Positions 56,239 through 64,000 of a stretch of DNA of 64,000 nt are shown here, in pieces. Location: NCBI GenBank assembly GCA_905234845.1, contig CAJOIW010000001.1, forward strand, positions 1 to 64,000, written 5' to 3'. The first letter of the stretch is position 1, and each line of letters opens with the position of its first letter. This DNA comes from an uncultured Prevotella sp. (GTDB taxonomy: Bacteria; Bacteroidota; Bacteroidia; Bacteroidales; Bacteroidaceae). The translations under genes were made by a program, and so were the position numbers. The notes under the pieces are model-generated. The model was not told the origin of the DNA and ran no database searches. It saw only the letters and a list, made by a program, of their open reading frames with translations.

Positions 56239-56266
56239 GCTCAAATTAAAAGCGATTTGTAAGTCT

Positions 56267-56932
56267 ATGAAACAACGATATGCGGTAGTGGTGTTGTTTG
56301 CACTGGTAGTAGCCTCGAGCTTGGTGAGTCTGACAAGCTATCGGACTACGGCGGAGCTGGTGACGGAGGACATGGAGCGGGCTCTTGCCAAGGCTTTGGA
56401 CCGTCAGCAGTCGGATGTTATCAGTGCCGATACGGTCAGGGCGTTCAATGGTTATCTGCGGCTGGCGGAGTTGAGGGGCAGGGCTATGCTGACCGTTGAC
56501 ACTGAGAATGGTTTCTGCCCTCGGGCGCGGGTGTCGACGGCTACGATACTGTGGTTGTCTGACCAGCGACCAGCGATGGCTCTGTGGTCGATGGCGTTGT
56601 TGTGGGGCCTGTATTGTCTTTATGATTGCCGGCGGCGCAAGGCGTTGGGCATGTATGGTGGCTTGTCGCTACGGGAAGGCCGTTTTGTGGATGTGAGGGG
56701 CAATGTGGTGAGGCTGACTCCTATGCAGCAGCAACTGATGGAGATGCTGTGGCAGTCGCCTGCCCGCCAGCTCTCGAAGACGGAGATTTGTGACAGCCTT
56801 TGGCCGAGGAAGGAGGATGCCAGCGAGACGCTTTACTCGCTTATAAGCCGGCTGAAACCTGTCATCGAACAACATTCTGACTTAAAAATAGTGGTTGACA
56901 GAGGAAAGGCGTATAGTCTGACGCTCAGATAG
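56267..56932 (+). CDS. Membrane-anchored winged-helix (OmpR/PhoB-type Trans_reg_C) regulator
   Basis: N-terminal TM, second TM (MALWSMALLWGLYCLYDC), C-terminal VRLTPMQQQLMEMLWQSPARQLSKTEICDSLWPRKEDASETLYSLISRLKPVI. Confidence 0.85.
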   Translation: MKQRYAVVVLFALVVASSLVSLTSYRTTAELVTEDMERALAKALDRQQSDVISADTVRAFNGYLRLAELRGRAMLTVDTENGFCPRARVSTATILWLSDQRPAMALWSMALLWGLYCLYDCRRRKALGMYGGLSLREGRFVDVRGNVVRLTPMQQQLMEMLWQSPARQLSKTEICDSLWPRKEDASETLYSLISRLKPVIEQHSDLKIVVDRGKAYSLTLR

Positions 56933-57001
56933 GGTGTTTGAATAAGGCAGGCTACGCCTCGGCAATCCGAGCGAGCTCGATTGCGCTCGGCTTGCACTGC
57001 C

Positions 57002-57040
57002 TTTCAGATTGTTGTCAGTAAAATGTCAGACTAATGTCAG
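57002..57040 (+). promoter_or_regulatory. Operator-like tandem direct repeats, 11-nt period
   Basis: TTTCAG at 57002, TGTCAG at 57013, 57024 and 57035. Confidence 0.75.
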
Positions 57041-57048
57041 GCATTTTT

Positions 57049-57081
57049 TTTGGCCAGTAACTGGTTCTCTTCATACCTTTG
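57049..57081 (+). promoter_or_regulatory. Promoter of the downstream outer membrane protein gene
   Basis: TTTG at 57049-57052, TACCTTTG at 57074-57081. Confidence 0.75.
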
Positions 57082-57167
57082 CAGAAGATTCAGCTGCGCT
57101 CGGCATAGCTCAAGCAAGCTTGGCTCTGCTCTCGCTGGCAGAATCTTTGCAGAAAATTTGCATAAGT

Positions 57168-59201
57168 ATGAGGAGTTTTTTATTTCTTAGTCTGGTGATT
57201 GTGTCTATGATGATTCAGGCACAAGATATCAAGGATGGGGACACACTTCAGGAGGTAGTTATACATGGTTCCAAAGTGGTGCAACGGGTTGACGGACAGA
57301 GCATCTATCCCACACGTCAACAATTGGAGAGTTCTACGAATGGTTATTCGCTATTGTCAAAGTTGGCGCTGCCACATTTGCGCATCGACCCCGTGATGCA
57401 CACCGTCACTGCGCTCTCCAATCTCGGTAGCGTGCAGGTACGCATTAACGACATTGTGGCTTCGAAGGAAGACCTGCTTTCACTCGACATGAAGGCTGTG
57501 CGGCATATCGACTACATCGACAATCCTGGAGTAAGATATGGTGAAGGAATAGCATATGTGGTCAATATCATAGTAAAGCATCCCGTTAGTGGCTATGATA
57601 TGGGTGCGGATATGACGAACTCGCTAACTGCCATTAATGGTGATGAGACAGTTTATGGGAAGTTTAATTCTGGCAAAAGTGAGTTTGGCGTGACATACGG
57701 CCTTGACTACAAAAACTTCAAAGGAACGAGGCGCGAAGAACTGGCAACATACGAAATGGAGTCGGGCCAGATACACGAGGTACTCCGTAAACAGTTGGAC
57801 GGACAGAACAAGAACCTGAGCCATAACATACAACTGACCTATAGCCTGAGCGATTCGAACTATGTATTCCAGTCGAAACTCTTGGCAAGGAAGGATATTC
57901 AGCCGCAGAGGGCTTGGAGTCTTGTGGGAGGTACGACGGAATACGAAGACCGCTCTTCATCCCGTACATCATCGCCAGTGCTTGACCTCTATTTCCATCG
58001 TGACTTCAAGCATCATCAGTCGCTAACAGCTAATGCCGTGGGAACATATATCAAAACCGATAGCCATTCAGAGCATAACGAAGGAGGCAGTTATGCCTAC
58101 GACGTGACTGGTAAGACTTATTCGCTGTGGACTGAAGCCATCTATGAGAACCGTCTGAAACCATTCACGCTATCACTGGGAACTCAGTATGGGCAGAAAT
58201 ACATTAACAATGTGTATGCGGGCGATGCCGACGCCGACAACTCTATGCGTTCATCGATGCTTTACTTCTTCGGACAGCTGAAAGGACGCTTGGGTAAACT
58301 CGGCTATATGGGAGGACTCGGGGTGAGCTCGCGCTACTATCGGCAGGCAAATAATAGTGACCGTTTCCTACTGTTCCGTCCTAAGATGACGCTTGCCTAT
58401 CCGTTGACAAAGAACTTGAAGGCGAAATACGACTTCGAGGTATCGCAGCACGTATCGCAGATAGCACTCGTCAGCGATGTCAGTATCAAACAGAATGCGA
58501 TGGAGACATTGGTGGGCAATCCGGAGATTTCCCCCAATCGCGTTACCTCGCACGATCTTCGTCTGACCTACTTCACGCCCAAAATCATGAGCGAGTTGCA
58601 AGGCTACTGGCGACTGAATAGCAACTGCAATTTGGAGAAATACTACCGAATGGACGGTCATTTCTATCAGACTCAGACGAACGCCGGCAACGAGTGCAGT
58701 TTCTTTTTCATCCAGAGCTATAATCGATGGGATGTCATACCAGAGAGGTTTTCAGCCACCATATATGGAGGAATTTGGCGATTCTTCAACTTCACCGATG
58801 ATTACCGTCACACCTATACCGCATTCAGTGGTGGTGCAAGCCTCGAAGCCTATTTGGGCAAGTGGACGCTGACGGCATACGCTGACAACGGTTGGCACTT
58901 CATGGAGGGCGAACATCGGGGATATCAGCCTGCAGCATGGTATCTCACGGCTTCCTATCGTATGAAGTCTGTCACTATTTCCCTCTATGTTCAGCATCCC
59001 TTCTGTACAAGTCCTCTCAGTTATAAGACAGAGGTCCTCAATCGTTACATCCAAAAAGTGGTATCACAGCACAATCGCGATTTCGGCAATATGCTGACAC
59101 TTAATCTCTCATGGACGTTTTCTTCGGGTCGTAAGTACCGCGATATTCAGCGTACAATGAATCATCAGGATAAAGAAACCGGAATTTTACAGAGTAAATG
59201 A
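57168..59201 (+). CDS. TonB-dependent receptor-like outer membrane beta-barrel protein
   Basis: MRSFLFLSLVIVSMMIQAQ signal; plug-like VQVRINDIVASKEDLLSLDMKAVRHIDYIDNPGVRYGEGIAYVVNIIVK; upstream part of the ORF is non-coding. Confidence 0.85.
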   Translation: MRSFLFLSLVIVSMMIQAQDIKDGDTLQEVVIHGSKVVQRVDGQSIYPTRQQLESSTNGYSLLSKLALPHLRIDPVMHTVTALSNLGSVQVRINDIVASKEDLLSLDMKAVRHIDYIDNPGVRYGEGIAYVVNIIVKHPVSGYDMGADMTNSLTAINGDETVYGKFNSGKSEFGVTYGLDYKNFKGTRREELATYEMESGQIHEVLRKQLDGQNKNLSHNIQLTYSLSDSNYVFQSKLLARKDIQPQRAWSLVGGTTEYEDRSSSRTSSPVLDLYFHRDFKHHQSLTANAVGTYIKTDSHSEHNEGGSYAYDVTGKTYSLWTEAIYENRLKPFTLSLGTQYGQKYINNVYAGDADADNSMRSSMLYFFGQLKGRLGKLGYMGGLGVSSRYYRQANNSDRFLLFRPKMTLAYPLTKNLKAKYDFEVSQHVSQIALVSDVSIKQNAMETLVGNPEISPNRVTSHDLRLTYFTPKIMSELQGYWRLNSNCNLEKYYRMDGHFYQTQTNAGNECSFFFIQSYNRWDVIPERFSATIYGGIWRFFNFTDDYRHTYTAFSGGASLEAYLGKWTLTAYADNGWHFMEGEHRGYQPAAWYLTASYRMKSVTISLYVQHPFCTSPLSYKTEVLNRYIQKVVSQHNRDFGNMLTLNLSWTFSSGRKYRDIQRTMNHQDKETGILQSK

Positions 59202-59312
59202 AGCCGAGTGAGTCAGAACCTTTTTTTAACATTTCAGCGATTTTTATGTGCAAATCTGCAACTACGACGATGCAGGTGGGCCGTCAGATTTTTTGATTTT
59301 TTCTCTTTTTTA

Positions 59313-59344
59313 GAGTGGGAAAACAGCGTTTTTCCACTCTTTCA
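59313..59344 (+). terminator. Terminator hairpin
   Basis: GAGTGGGAAAACAGCGTTTTTCCACTCTTTC. Confidence 0.7.
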
Positions 59345-59383
59345 CTGTCCTTCATCCTTTATTATTTATCCCTCATCCGATGA

Positions 59384-59503
59384 GACATATATGTTTCGGG
59401 TTGCGAAACATGGTCTTTTGCAGTCCGAAAGACGGCCTTTCGCACGCTGAAAGCTTATCTTTCGCAGATGAGATATATACCTTTCGGAAATGATATGTGC
59501 GAA
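59384..59503 (+). repeat. Phased hairpin array, copy 3
   Basis: ACATATATGTTTCGGGTTGCGAAACATGGTCTTTTGCAGTCCGAAAGACGGCCTTTCGCACGCTGAAAGCTTATCTTTCGCAGATGAGATATATACC; unit starts 59405, 59427, 59449. Confidence 0.9.
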
Positions 59504-59647
59504 GTGAAAAGGGATAAACTTTCTATATGGCTTATTCTCAGAGAGTTATGGAAAATACAAAAATAGGCGGATTTTCCGTCTCGCAAGGGGTGTGGATGGG
59601 AAAATCGGCCTTTTTTGTCAGCGGGAATGTTAAATTTTAACATTTGG

Positions 59648-59731
59648 GAACCCATCCTAATCTCCCCGAAGGAGAGGAAACCCGATTGCATGCAACTCCC
59701 TCCCCTTGGGGGAGGGATGGGGAGGGGTTTC
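59648..59731. repeat. G/C-rich palindromic repeats at the 3' end of the LuxR gene
   Basis: aacccatcctaatctccccgaaggagagg...ctccctccccttgggggagggatggggagggg. Confidence 0.85.
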
Positions 59732-60692
59732 ACTCTTCCGTTGTTGTGAAGCACCGTTTGTCGATGAGGTTGTTGGCAATGGCGTAGATGGTGAGTCCGG
59801 CGAGGGAGTGGATCTGCAGTTTGCGGGCGATGTTGCGCCTGTGGGTGATGACGGTGTTGACGGAGATGAAGAGCCGTTCGGCTATCTGCTTGTTGGTCAT
59901 GCCCTGCACGAGGCACACGATGATTTCTTTCTCGCGCTCGGAGGGAGTATTGGCTGACGGCTGGCGGGTGATGGCCGAGAGGTTTTGGGCGATGGCGTCG
60001 CTCTTGAGCTGCTGCTCGAGGTGGCGTATGGCGGGCACGAAGAGGGCTTCCTCTACGTTGCTATGGTTGCTGAGCCATTCCTCGTTGTTGTAGATGTCGT
60101 AGAGGGTGGCGGTGAGCTGGTTGTTGGCGAGTGGGTCGTGGGGCAGGTACTTGATGATGATGTTCTTCAATTCGTGGAACTTGCCGGTGGTGTCGCTGTG
60201 GTGTCGGGAGTATATCTCCACGTTGTAGTCGGTCTTCCGCTCTCCGCGGATGAGTGCCTCGACGTAGGGGAAGAGGGTCTTCTCCTCGTATTTCATGTGC
60301 AGGCGTATGTCGTGTGCGTACTCGTCGTAGAGGCGGAGGATGTGATGGGTGATGGCGGAGGGGTGGTGGTTGAGAGTGTCGTCGAGCTTGCGGCGGATTG
60401 ACGGCAGCTGGTAGTCGAGGAAGTAGCGGTGCGAGGCGCGCAGGTAGTCGAGTAGCGTTGTGACGGAGATTTTGTCGTCGCCCTCCTTGGGGGCGTATCC
60501 GTTGATGAGGAAGTTGACGACGGTGAGGAAGGTATGGCAGTCGACGCCCTGCTCGTGGCATATCTCGCTGACGGTCTTGTCACCGAAGCCGAGCCTGATG
60601 CCGAAGGCGCTGAGTCCCTGTAGCATGCTGTAGTCGTCGCTGATAAGGTCTATCATCTTATCGTCGGCTTCATATAGTTTCATTGTCTTCAT
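59730..60692 (-). CDS. Hemerythrin (HHE)-like domain fused to LuxR-type HTH
   Basis: SHRYFLDYQLPSIRRKL, HDIRLHMKYEEKTLFPYVEAL, SRHHSDTTGKFHELKNIIIKYLP, SNHSNVEEALFVPAI; C-terminal SEREKEIIVCLVQGMTNKQIAERLFISVNTVITHRRNIARKLQIHS. Confidence 0.88.
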   Translation of the reverse strand: MKTMKLYEADDKMIDLISDDYSMLQGLSAFGIRLGFGDKTVSEICHEQGVDCHTFLTVVNFLINGYAPKEGDDKISVTTLLDYLRASHRYFLDYQLPSIRRKLDDTLNHHPSAITHHILRLYDEYAHDIRLHMKYEEKTLFPYVEALIRGERKTDYNVEIYSRHHSDTTGKFHELKNIIIKYLPHDPLANNQLTATLYDIYNNEEWLSNHSNVEEALFVPAIRHLEQQLKSDAIAQNLSAITRQPSANTPSEREKEIIVCLVQGMTNKQIAERLFISVNTVITHRRNIARKLQIHSLAGLTIYAIANNLIDKRCFTTTEE

Positions 60693-60712
60693 ATATTTCG
60701 GTTTACAGTTGG

Positions 60713-60842
60713 AACCCCTCCTAACCCATCCCTAAACCTCTCCCCATCCCTCCCCCAAGGGGAGGGAGTTGTGTGCAGTCGGGTTTCCTCTCCTTCGGGG
60801 GAAGGCTACGGGGGGCGAGCTCTGCTCGGGATGGGTTAGGAG
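60713..60842. repeat. G/C-rich palindromic repeat cluster in the hemerythrin-LuxR 5' region
   Basis: aacccctcctaacccatccctaaacctctccccatccctcccccaaggggagggag...ggcgagctctgctcgggatgggttagg. Confidence 0.85.
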
Positions 60843-61062
60843 TTTTTTTTCACGTCGGCAAAGGTACGAATTTTTTGTGAAGGGCGCAATCCTTACTTGT
60901 AGGTATTTCGTGATTTTTTTGTCTCTATTCATAATTATTATGAGGTATGCGGATAATAAAGATTGGGTATGGCGGTCGGAGTGGTTTCAGCGAAAATACT
61001 CTTTTTTGCGTATTGTCTGCTATGTGATAAAGGTGTAATTTTGCAACCGTAACCGAATATAT

Positions 61063-62514
61063 ATGGCAATGAAAACAACTATTCTGACAATTGTTTTTGC
61101 CCTGTCTGTTCTTTGCGGGGCTGCTCAGGAGAGGACTGCAACCCCTCCTAACCTCCCCGAAGGAGAGGAACACAGCTCCCTCCCCTTGGGGAGGGATGGG
61201 GAGAGGTTTAGGGCTCTTTCGCGGCTGAGTGTTGGCGGCTATGGCGAGGCGGTCATGACCCGCAACTTCTACAGCCAGAGCTTCAACCGCTATAAGATGC
61301 CTGAGAACTATGCTAACGACAAGAGCCACGGGCGTTTCGACCTGCCTCATGTGTGTCTGAATATCGGCTATGATTTCGGGAAAGGCTGGACGATGGGTTC
61401 TGAGATTGAGTTTGAGCATGGCGGTGCTGGCACCGCCGTGGAAATTGAGGCCGAGGAGGCTGGCGAATACGAGGCCGAGGTGGAGAAGGGCGGCGAGGTG
61501 AACATTGAGCAGTTCTGGATAAACAAGGCGTTCTGGAATGGCAGGTTCAACGTCAAGGCTGGTGAGATCATCGTTCCCGTAGGCTATTCTAATGCCTACC
61601 ACGAGCCAAACCAGTTCTTTACCGTTTATCGTCCTGAGGGCGAGGCTACCATCATGCCCAACACCTGGCATCAGGTGGGTCTCTCGCTGTGGGGAAGGCT
61701 GAGGAACTGGCGCTATGAGGCTCAGCTACTTTCAGGACTGAACTCTGAGAGTTTCACGGCAGAGGGTTTCGTGCACAACGGGGCTACCAGTCCCTATGAG
61801 TTCAAAGTAGCCAACAATTATGCTGGTGCCGTGCGTATAGACAACTATTCTGTCAAGGGCTTGCGAGTAGGGCTGAGCGGATACTATGGACATACTTTCC
61901 GCAATACCCTGCGCACGCCCGGAAGCAAATACAAAGACGTGACGGGTGCACTGGGAATAGTGGCTCTCGACTTCTCGCTCAACCGTTGGAACTGGATAGT
62001 AAGAGGCAATGTGGACTATGCCCACTTCAGCGATGCCGACATTATATCGGCTTACAACCAGGCTAACTGGACCCACCACAAATATCAGGACGGTAACCCA
62101 CATCACTATACCAACATCGGCAGCAATGCCCTGGCGTATGCTGTTGAGGCCGGCTACAATGTAGCCCCCCTCTTATCCCCCCGACTGGGGGGAAAACCCA
62201 ACGCGAAGCAGTCTCGCCTCCGGTTGGGTGAGTCGGAGAGGGCTTTGTTTGTGTTCGGACGATTTGAACATTACAACACAATGGCGGCGGGCACCTATAA
62301 ATCGATGTATAAATACACCAAGAAATACCGTTGCGTCTTCGGCGTGAACTACTCGCCTGTAAGGCAGATCACCATCAAAGGGGAGTATTCGTATCGCTTC
62401 TTTGAGAAACCCAATAACAACGGACTGGCCTCCGACAGTCCACTCTACAAGCAACCCTACAACAATGAGCCAAGCCTCAGCCTGGGCATCACCTACTGCG
62501 GATGGTTTCTGTGA
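61063..62514 (+). CDS. Porin-like outer membrane protein with two repeat-encoded inserts
   Basis: Signal peptide; LSVGGYGEAVMTRNFYSQ; FWINKAFWNGRFNVKAGEIIVPVG; promoter TAATTTTG at 61036. Confidence 0.8.
   Translation: MAMKTTILTIVFALSVLCGAAQERTATPPNLPEGEEHSSLPLGRDGERFRALSRLSVGGYGEAVMTRNFYSQSFNRYKMPENYANDKSHGRFDLPHVCLNIGYDFGKGWTMGSEIEFEHGGAGTAVEIEAEEAGEYEAEVEKGGEVNIEQFWINKAFWNGRFNVKAGEIIVPVGYSNAYHEPNQFFTVYRPEGEATIMPNTWHQVGLSLWGRLRNWRYEAQLLSGLNSESFTAEGFVHNGATSPYEFKVANNYAGAVRIDNYSVKGLRVGLSGYYGHTFRNTLRTPGSKYKDVTGALGIVALDFSLNRWNWIVRGNVDYAHFSDADIISAYNQANWTHHKYQDGNPHHYTNIGSNALAYAVEAGYNVAPLLSPRLGGKPNAKQSRLRLGESERALFVFGRFEHYNTMAAGTYKSMYKYTKKYRCVFGVNYSPVRQITIKGEYSYRFFEKPNNNGLASDSPLYKQPYNNEPSLSLGITYCGWFL
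61138..61208. repeat. G/C-rich palindromic repeats just after the porin signal peptide
   Basis: caacccctcctaacctccccgaaggagaggaacacagctccctccccttggggagggatggggagagg. Confidence 0.88.
62163..62240. repeat. G/C-rich palindromic repeat plus a second short palindrome inside the porin
   Basis: tagcccccctcttatccccccgactggggggaaaacccaacgcgaagcagtctcgcctccggttgggtgag. Confidence 0.8.
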
Positions 62515-62669
62515 CTCTAAGCCCCCAGAGTAGGGGGGAGGGGAGAAGCGGAAATGCTAATCATAAAGGAATAGTAACAATAAACAATAGTATTATCAAT
62601 TAACGGGTGGTCGTTCAGACCCCCAACCTCCTAACTTAGGGGGATAAAATACAAAATACAAAAAGAGAA

Positions 62670-63866
62670 ATGAAAAGTAAGAATCTTTTGAAAATGGCGG
62701 CTATGGCAGCCATAGTCGCCACAGGTCTCGTCTCATGTTCAAATGACGACGACCCCGTAACAACAACCGTAACCGGCACACAGGCCGCTCTCGACCAGGC
62801 GTGTGCCGACTGGAAAACAGCGCGTGCCGACTGGGAACACTCAGAGGCATTCCTCTTCGGCGCCGCCGATGTCTATTCCATCGACCCACACACCGACACA
62901 TGGCCAGTGGCCGCCAACGACTTGGCCGACGTGCTGCGCGATGCCAATGCCATGGCCGACCTCGACAACTTCATCAAGACTGCCAACTCGGGTATTCTCG
63001 GCTATCACGGTCTCGAGTATGTGCTCTTCCGGCAGGGGCAACCACGTCAGATTAGCCAAATAACCGAATTGGAGTACAAATACATCTGTGCCGTTGCCAA
63101 AGACCTCTATAATGCAACGGCAACACTGGAGGCCGCTTGGGATTCCAGAGAAACTAATGCCGAACGCTATCGGATAGCCCTCAACTACGTGGCTACCCAC
63201 CTCGCCATTGACGACGACGGCAATCAAGAGGGAACACTCGCAGGCTTCCAAAACTTCGGTAAGGCCTTTAAGAATCCAGGCACTGGCGATTGGGCTACGG
63301 CGCTTGACGCCACTCTTGAGATTGTCTCCGGATGTCGGGACATCATCGGTGAGGTAGGTGACTCAAAGATAGGGCTACCCTATACCGGCGAAGACGCGAC
63401 TTATATCGAGTCGCCCTATGCCTACAACTCCATCACTGACTTCTACGATAATATCGTCTCATGCAAAAATGCTCTCTATGGGCAAGTCGGGGCTACCAGT
63501 CCCAACCAAAAATCGCTGATCTACTTCTGCCGGAACGCGGGCAACGCCACTCTGGCAGCTCAGGCAAATACCGTCGTGACGAAACTCGATATCGCATTGG
63601 CAAAAATCAGTGCCATGAAGTCTCCGTTCGCCCTTTACTATTCAGATGCCTCCTGCGGGGTGGCCATCGACGCACTGGGAGAATTGGACGACGCGCTCGG
63701 AGCTCTTGCCGAGACATTGGCCGGATATGCAGGCAACGAGACCGTAGAGGAGCAATGCAGAGTAATCAACGACAATTACGTAGACAACGTAGTATTGGCT
63801 ACCTATCGAACATTGGCCGACAACGCACAGAAACTTTATCAGTCGATTGTTAACATAAAAAAATAA
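62670..63866 (+). CDS. Imelysin family lipoprotein
   Basis: Lipobox GLVSCSNDDD; GxHxxE-type motif GYHGLEYVLFRQG; helical repeats. Confidence 0.85.
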   Translation: MKSKNLLKMAAMAAIVATGLVSCSNDDDPVTTTVTGTQAALDQACADWKTARADWEHSEAFLFGAADVYSIDPHTDTWPVAANDLADVLRDANAMADLDNFIKTANSGILGYHGLEYVLFRQGQPRQISQITELEYKYICAVAKDLYNATATLEAAWDSRETNAERYRIALNYVATHLAIDDDGNQEGTLAGFQNFGKAFKNPGTGDWATALDATLEIVSGCRDIIGEVGDSKIGLPYTGEDATYIESPYAYNSITDFYDNIVSCKNALYGQVGATSPNQKSLIYFCRNAGNATLAAQANTVVTKLDIALAKISAMKSPFALYYSDASCGVAIDALGELDDALGALAETLAGYAGNETVEEQCRVINDNYVDNVVLATYRTLADNAQKLYQSIVNIKK

Positions 63867-63872
63867 ACTACG

Positions 63873-64000
63873 ATGAGCAAGCCATTTTTACTTGGTATTC
63901 TCCTGACGGGAACCTTCCTCGTCGCCGGTTGCTCCGATGATAAGAATATAGAACCCACTACATGGGAAATAGGTGACCCGACAGCGACCGACTACCCTGA
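63873..64000 (+). CDS. Lipoprotein N-terminus, truncated by window end (same operon as imelysin)
   Basis: MSKPFLLGILLTGTFLVAGCSDDKNIEPTTWE. Confidence 0.7.
   Translation, partial: MSKPFLLGILLTGTFLVAGCSDDKNIEPTTWEIGDPTATDYP

Noticed and set aside
57009-57167. N-terminal 53 residues of the 57009-59201 ORF
   Set aside because: Covers the operator repeats, promoter and a hairpin repeat; the real signal peptide starts at 57168.
1-64000. Prophage, integrative element or IS transposase
   Set aside because: No integrase, transposase or phage structural gene seen on either strand; gene content is chromosomal with PUL and housekeeping genes.

Overview
64-kb chromosomal window from a Bacteroidales genome, Prevotella-like on gene content and on its TAnnTTTG/TTTG promoters. 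It contains: (i) a polysaccharide-utilization locus (SusC/SusD, TIG-NHL lipoprotein, DUF1735-like lipoprotein, GH127, convergent GH92); (ii) an O-acyltransferase pair, tsaE, porX-like and sprE/porW-like genes, then aroA and tRNA-Pro(GGG); (iii) a GH76-like protein and an endonuclease-I protein, both with C-termini resembling type IX secretion signals; (iv) housekeeping genes (xth, folE, tpiA, cca, an RND efflux operon, lpxA, ftsX-uppP-truB-queA-folK); (v) regulator/outer-membrane receptor pairs and a hemerythrin-LuxR regulator divergent from a porin/imelysin operon. The main unexpected content is several families of structured repeats. The most striking is a G/C-rich palindromic family that sits in frame inside unrelated protein genes (cca, folK, a radical SAM gene, tsaE, a GH127 signal peptide, a porin, truB, an AlgJ-like gene). 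In cca, two copies form ~32-bp terminal inverted repeats around a ~0.45-kb in-frame insert encoding an apparently intact DUF559 (PD-(D/E)XK-like) nuclease domain. This is a candidate autonomous partner for the family. A second family is a phased hairpin array with 22-22-21-nt spacing in three intergenic copies, with compensatory changes. Two regulator/operator pairs are also readable directly: four TGTCAG-like repeats at 11-nt period, and a perfect 25-bp inverted repeat holding two TACCC-n4-GGGTA sites. All family assignments come from reading the sequence; no database search was run.
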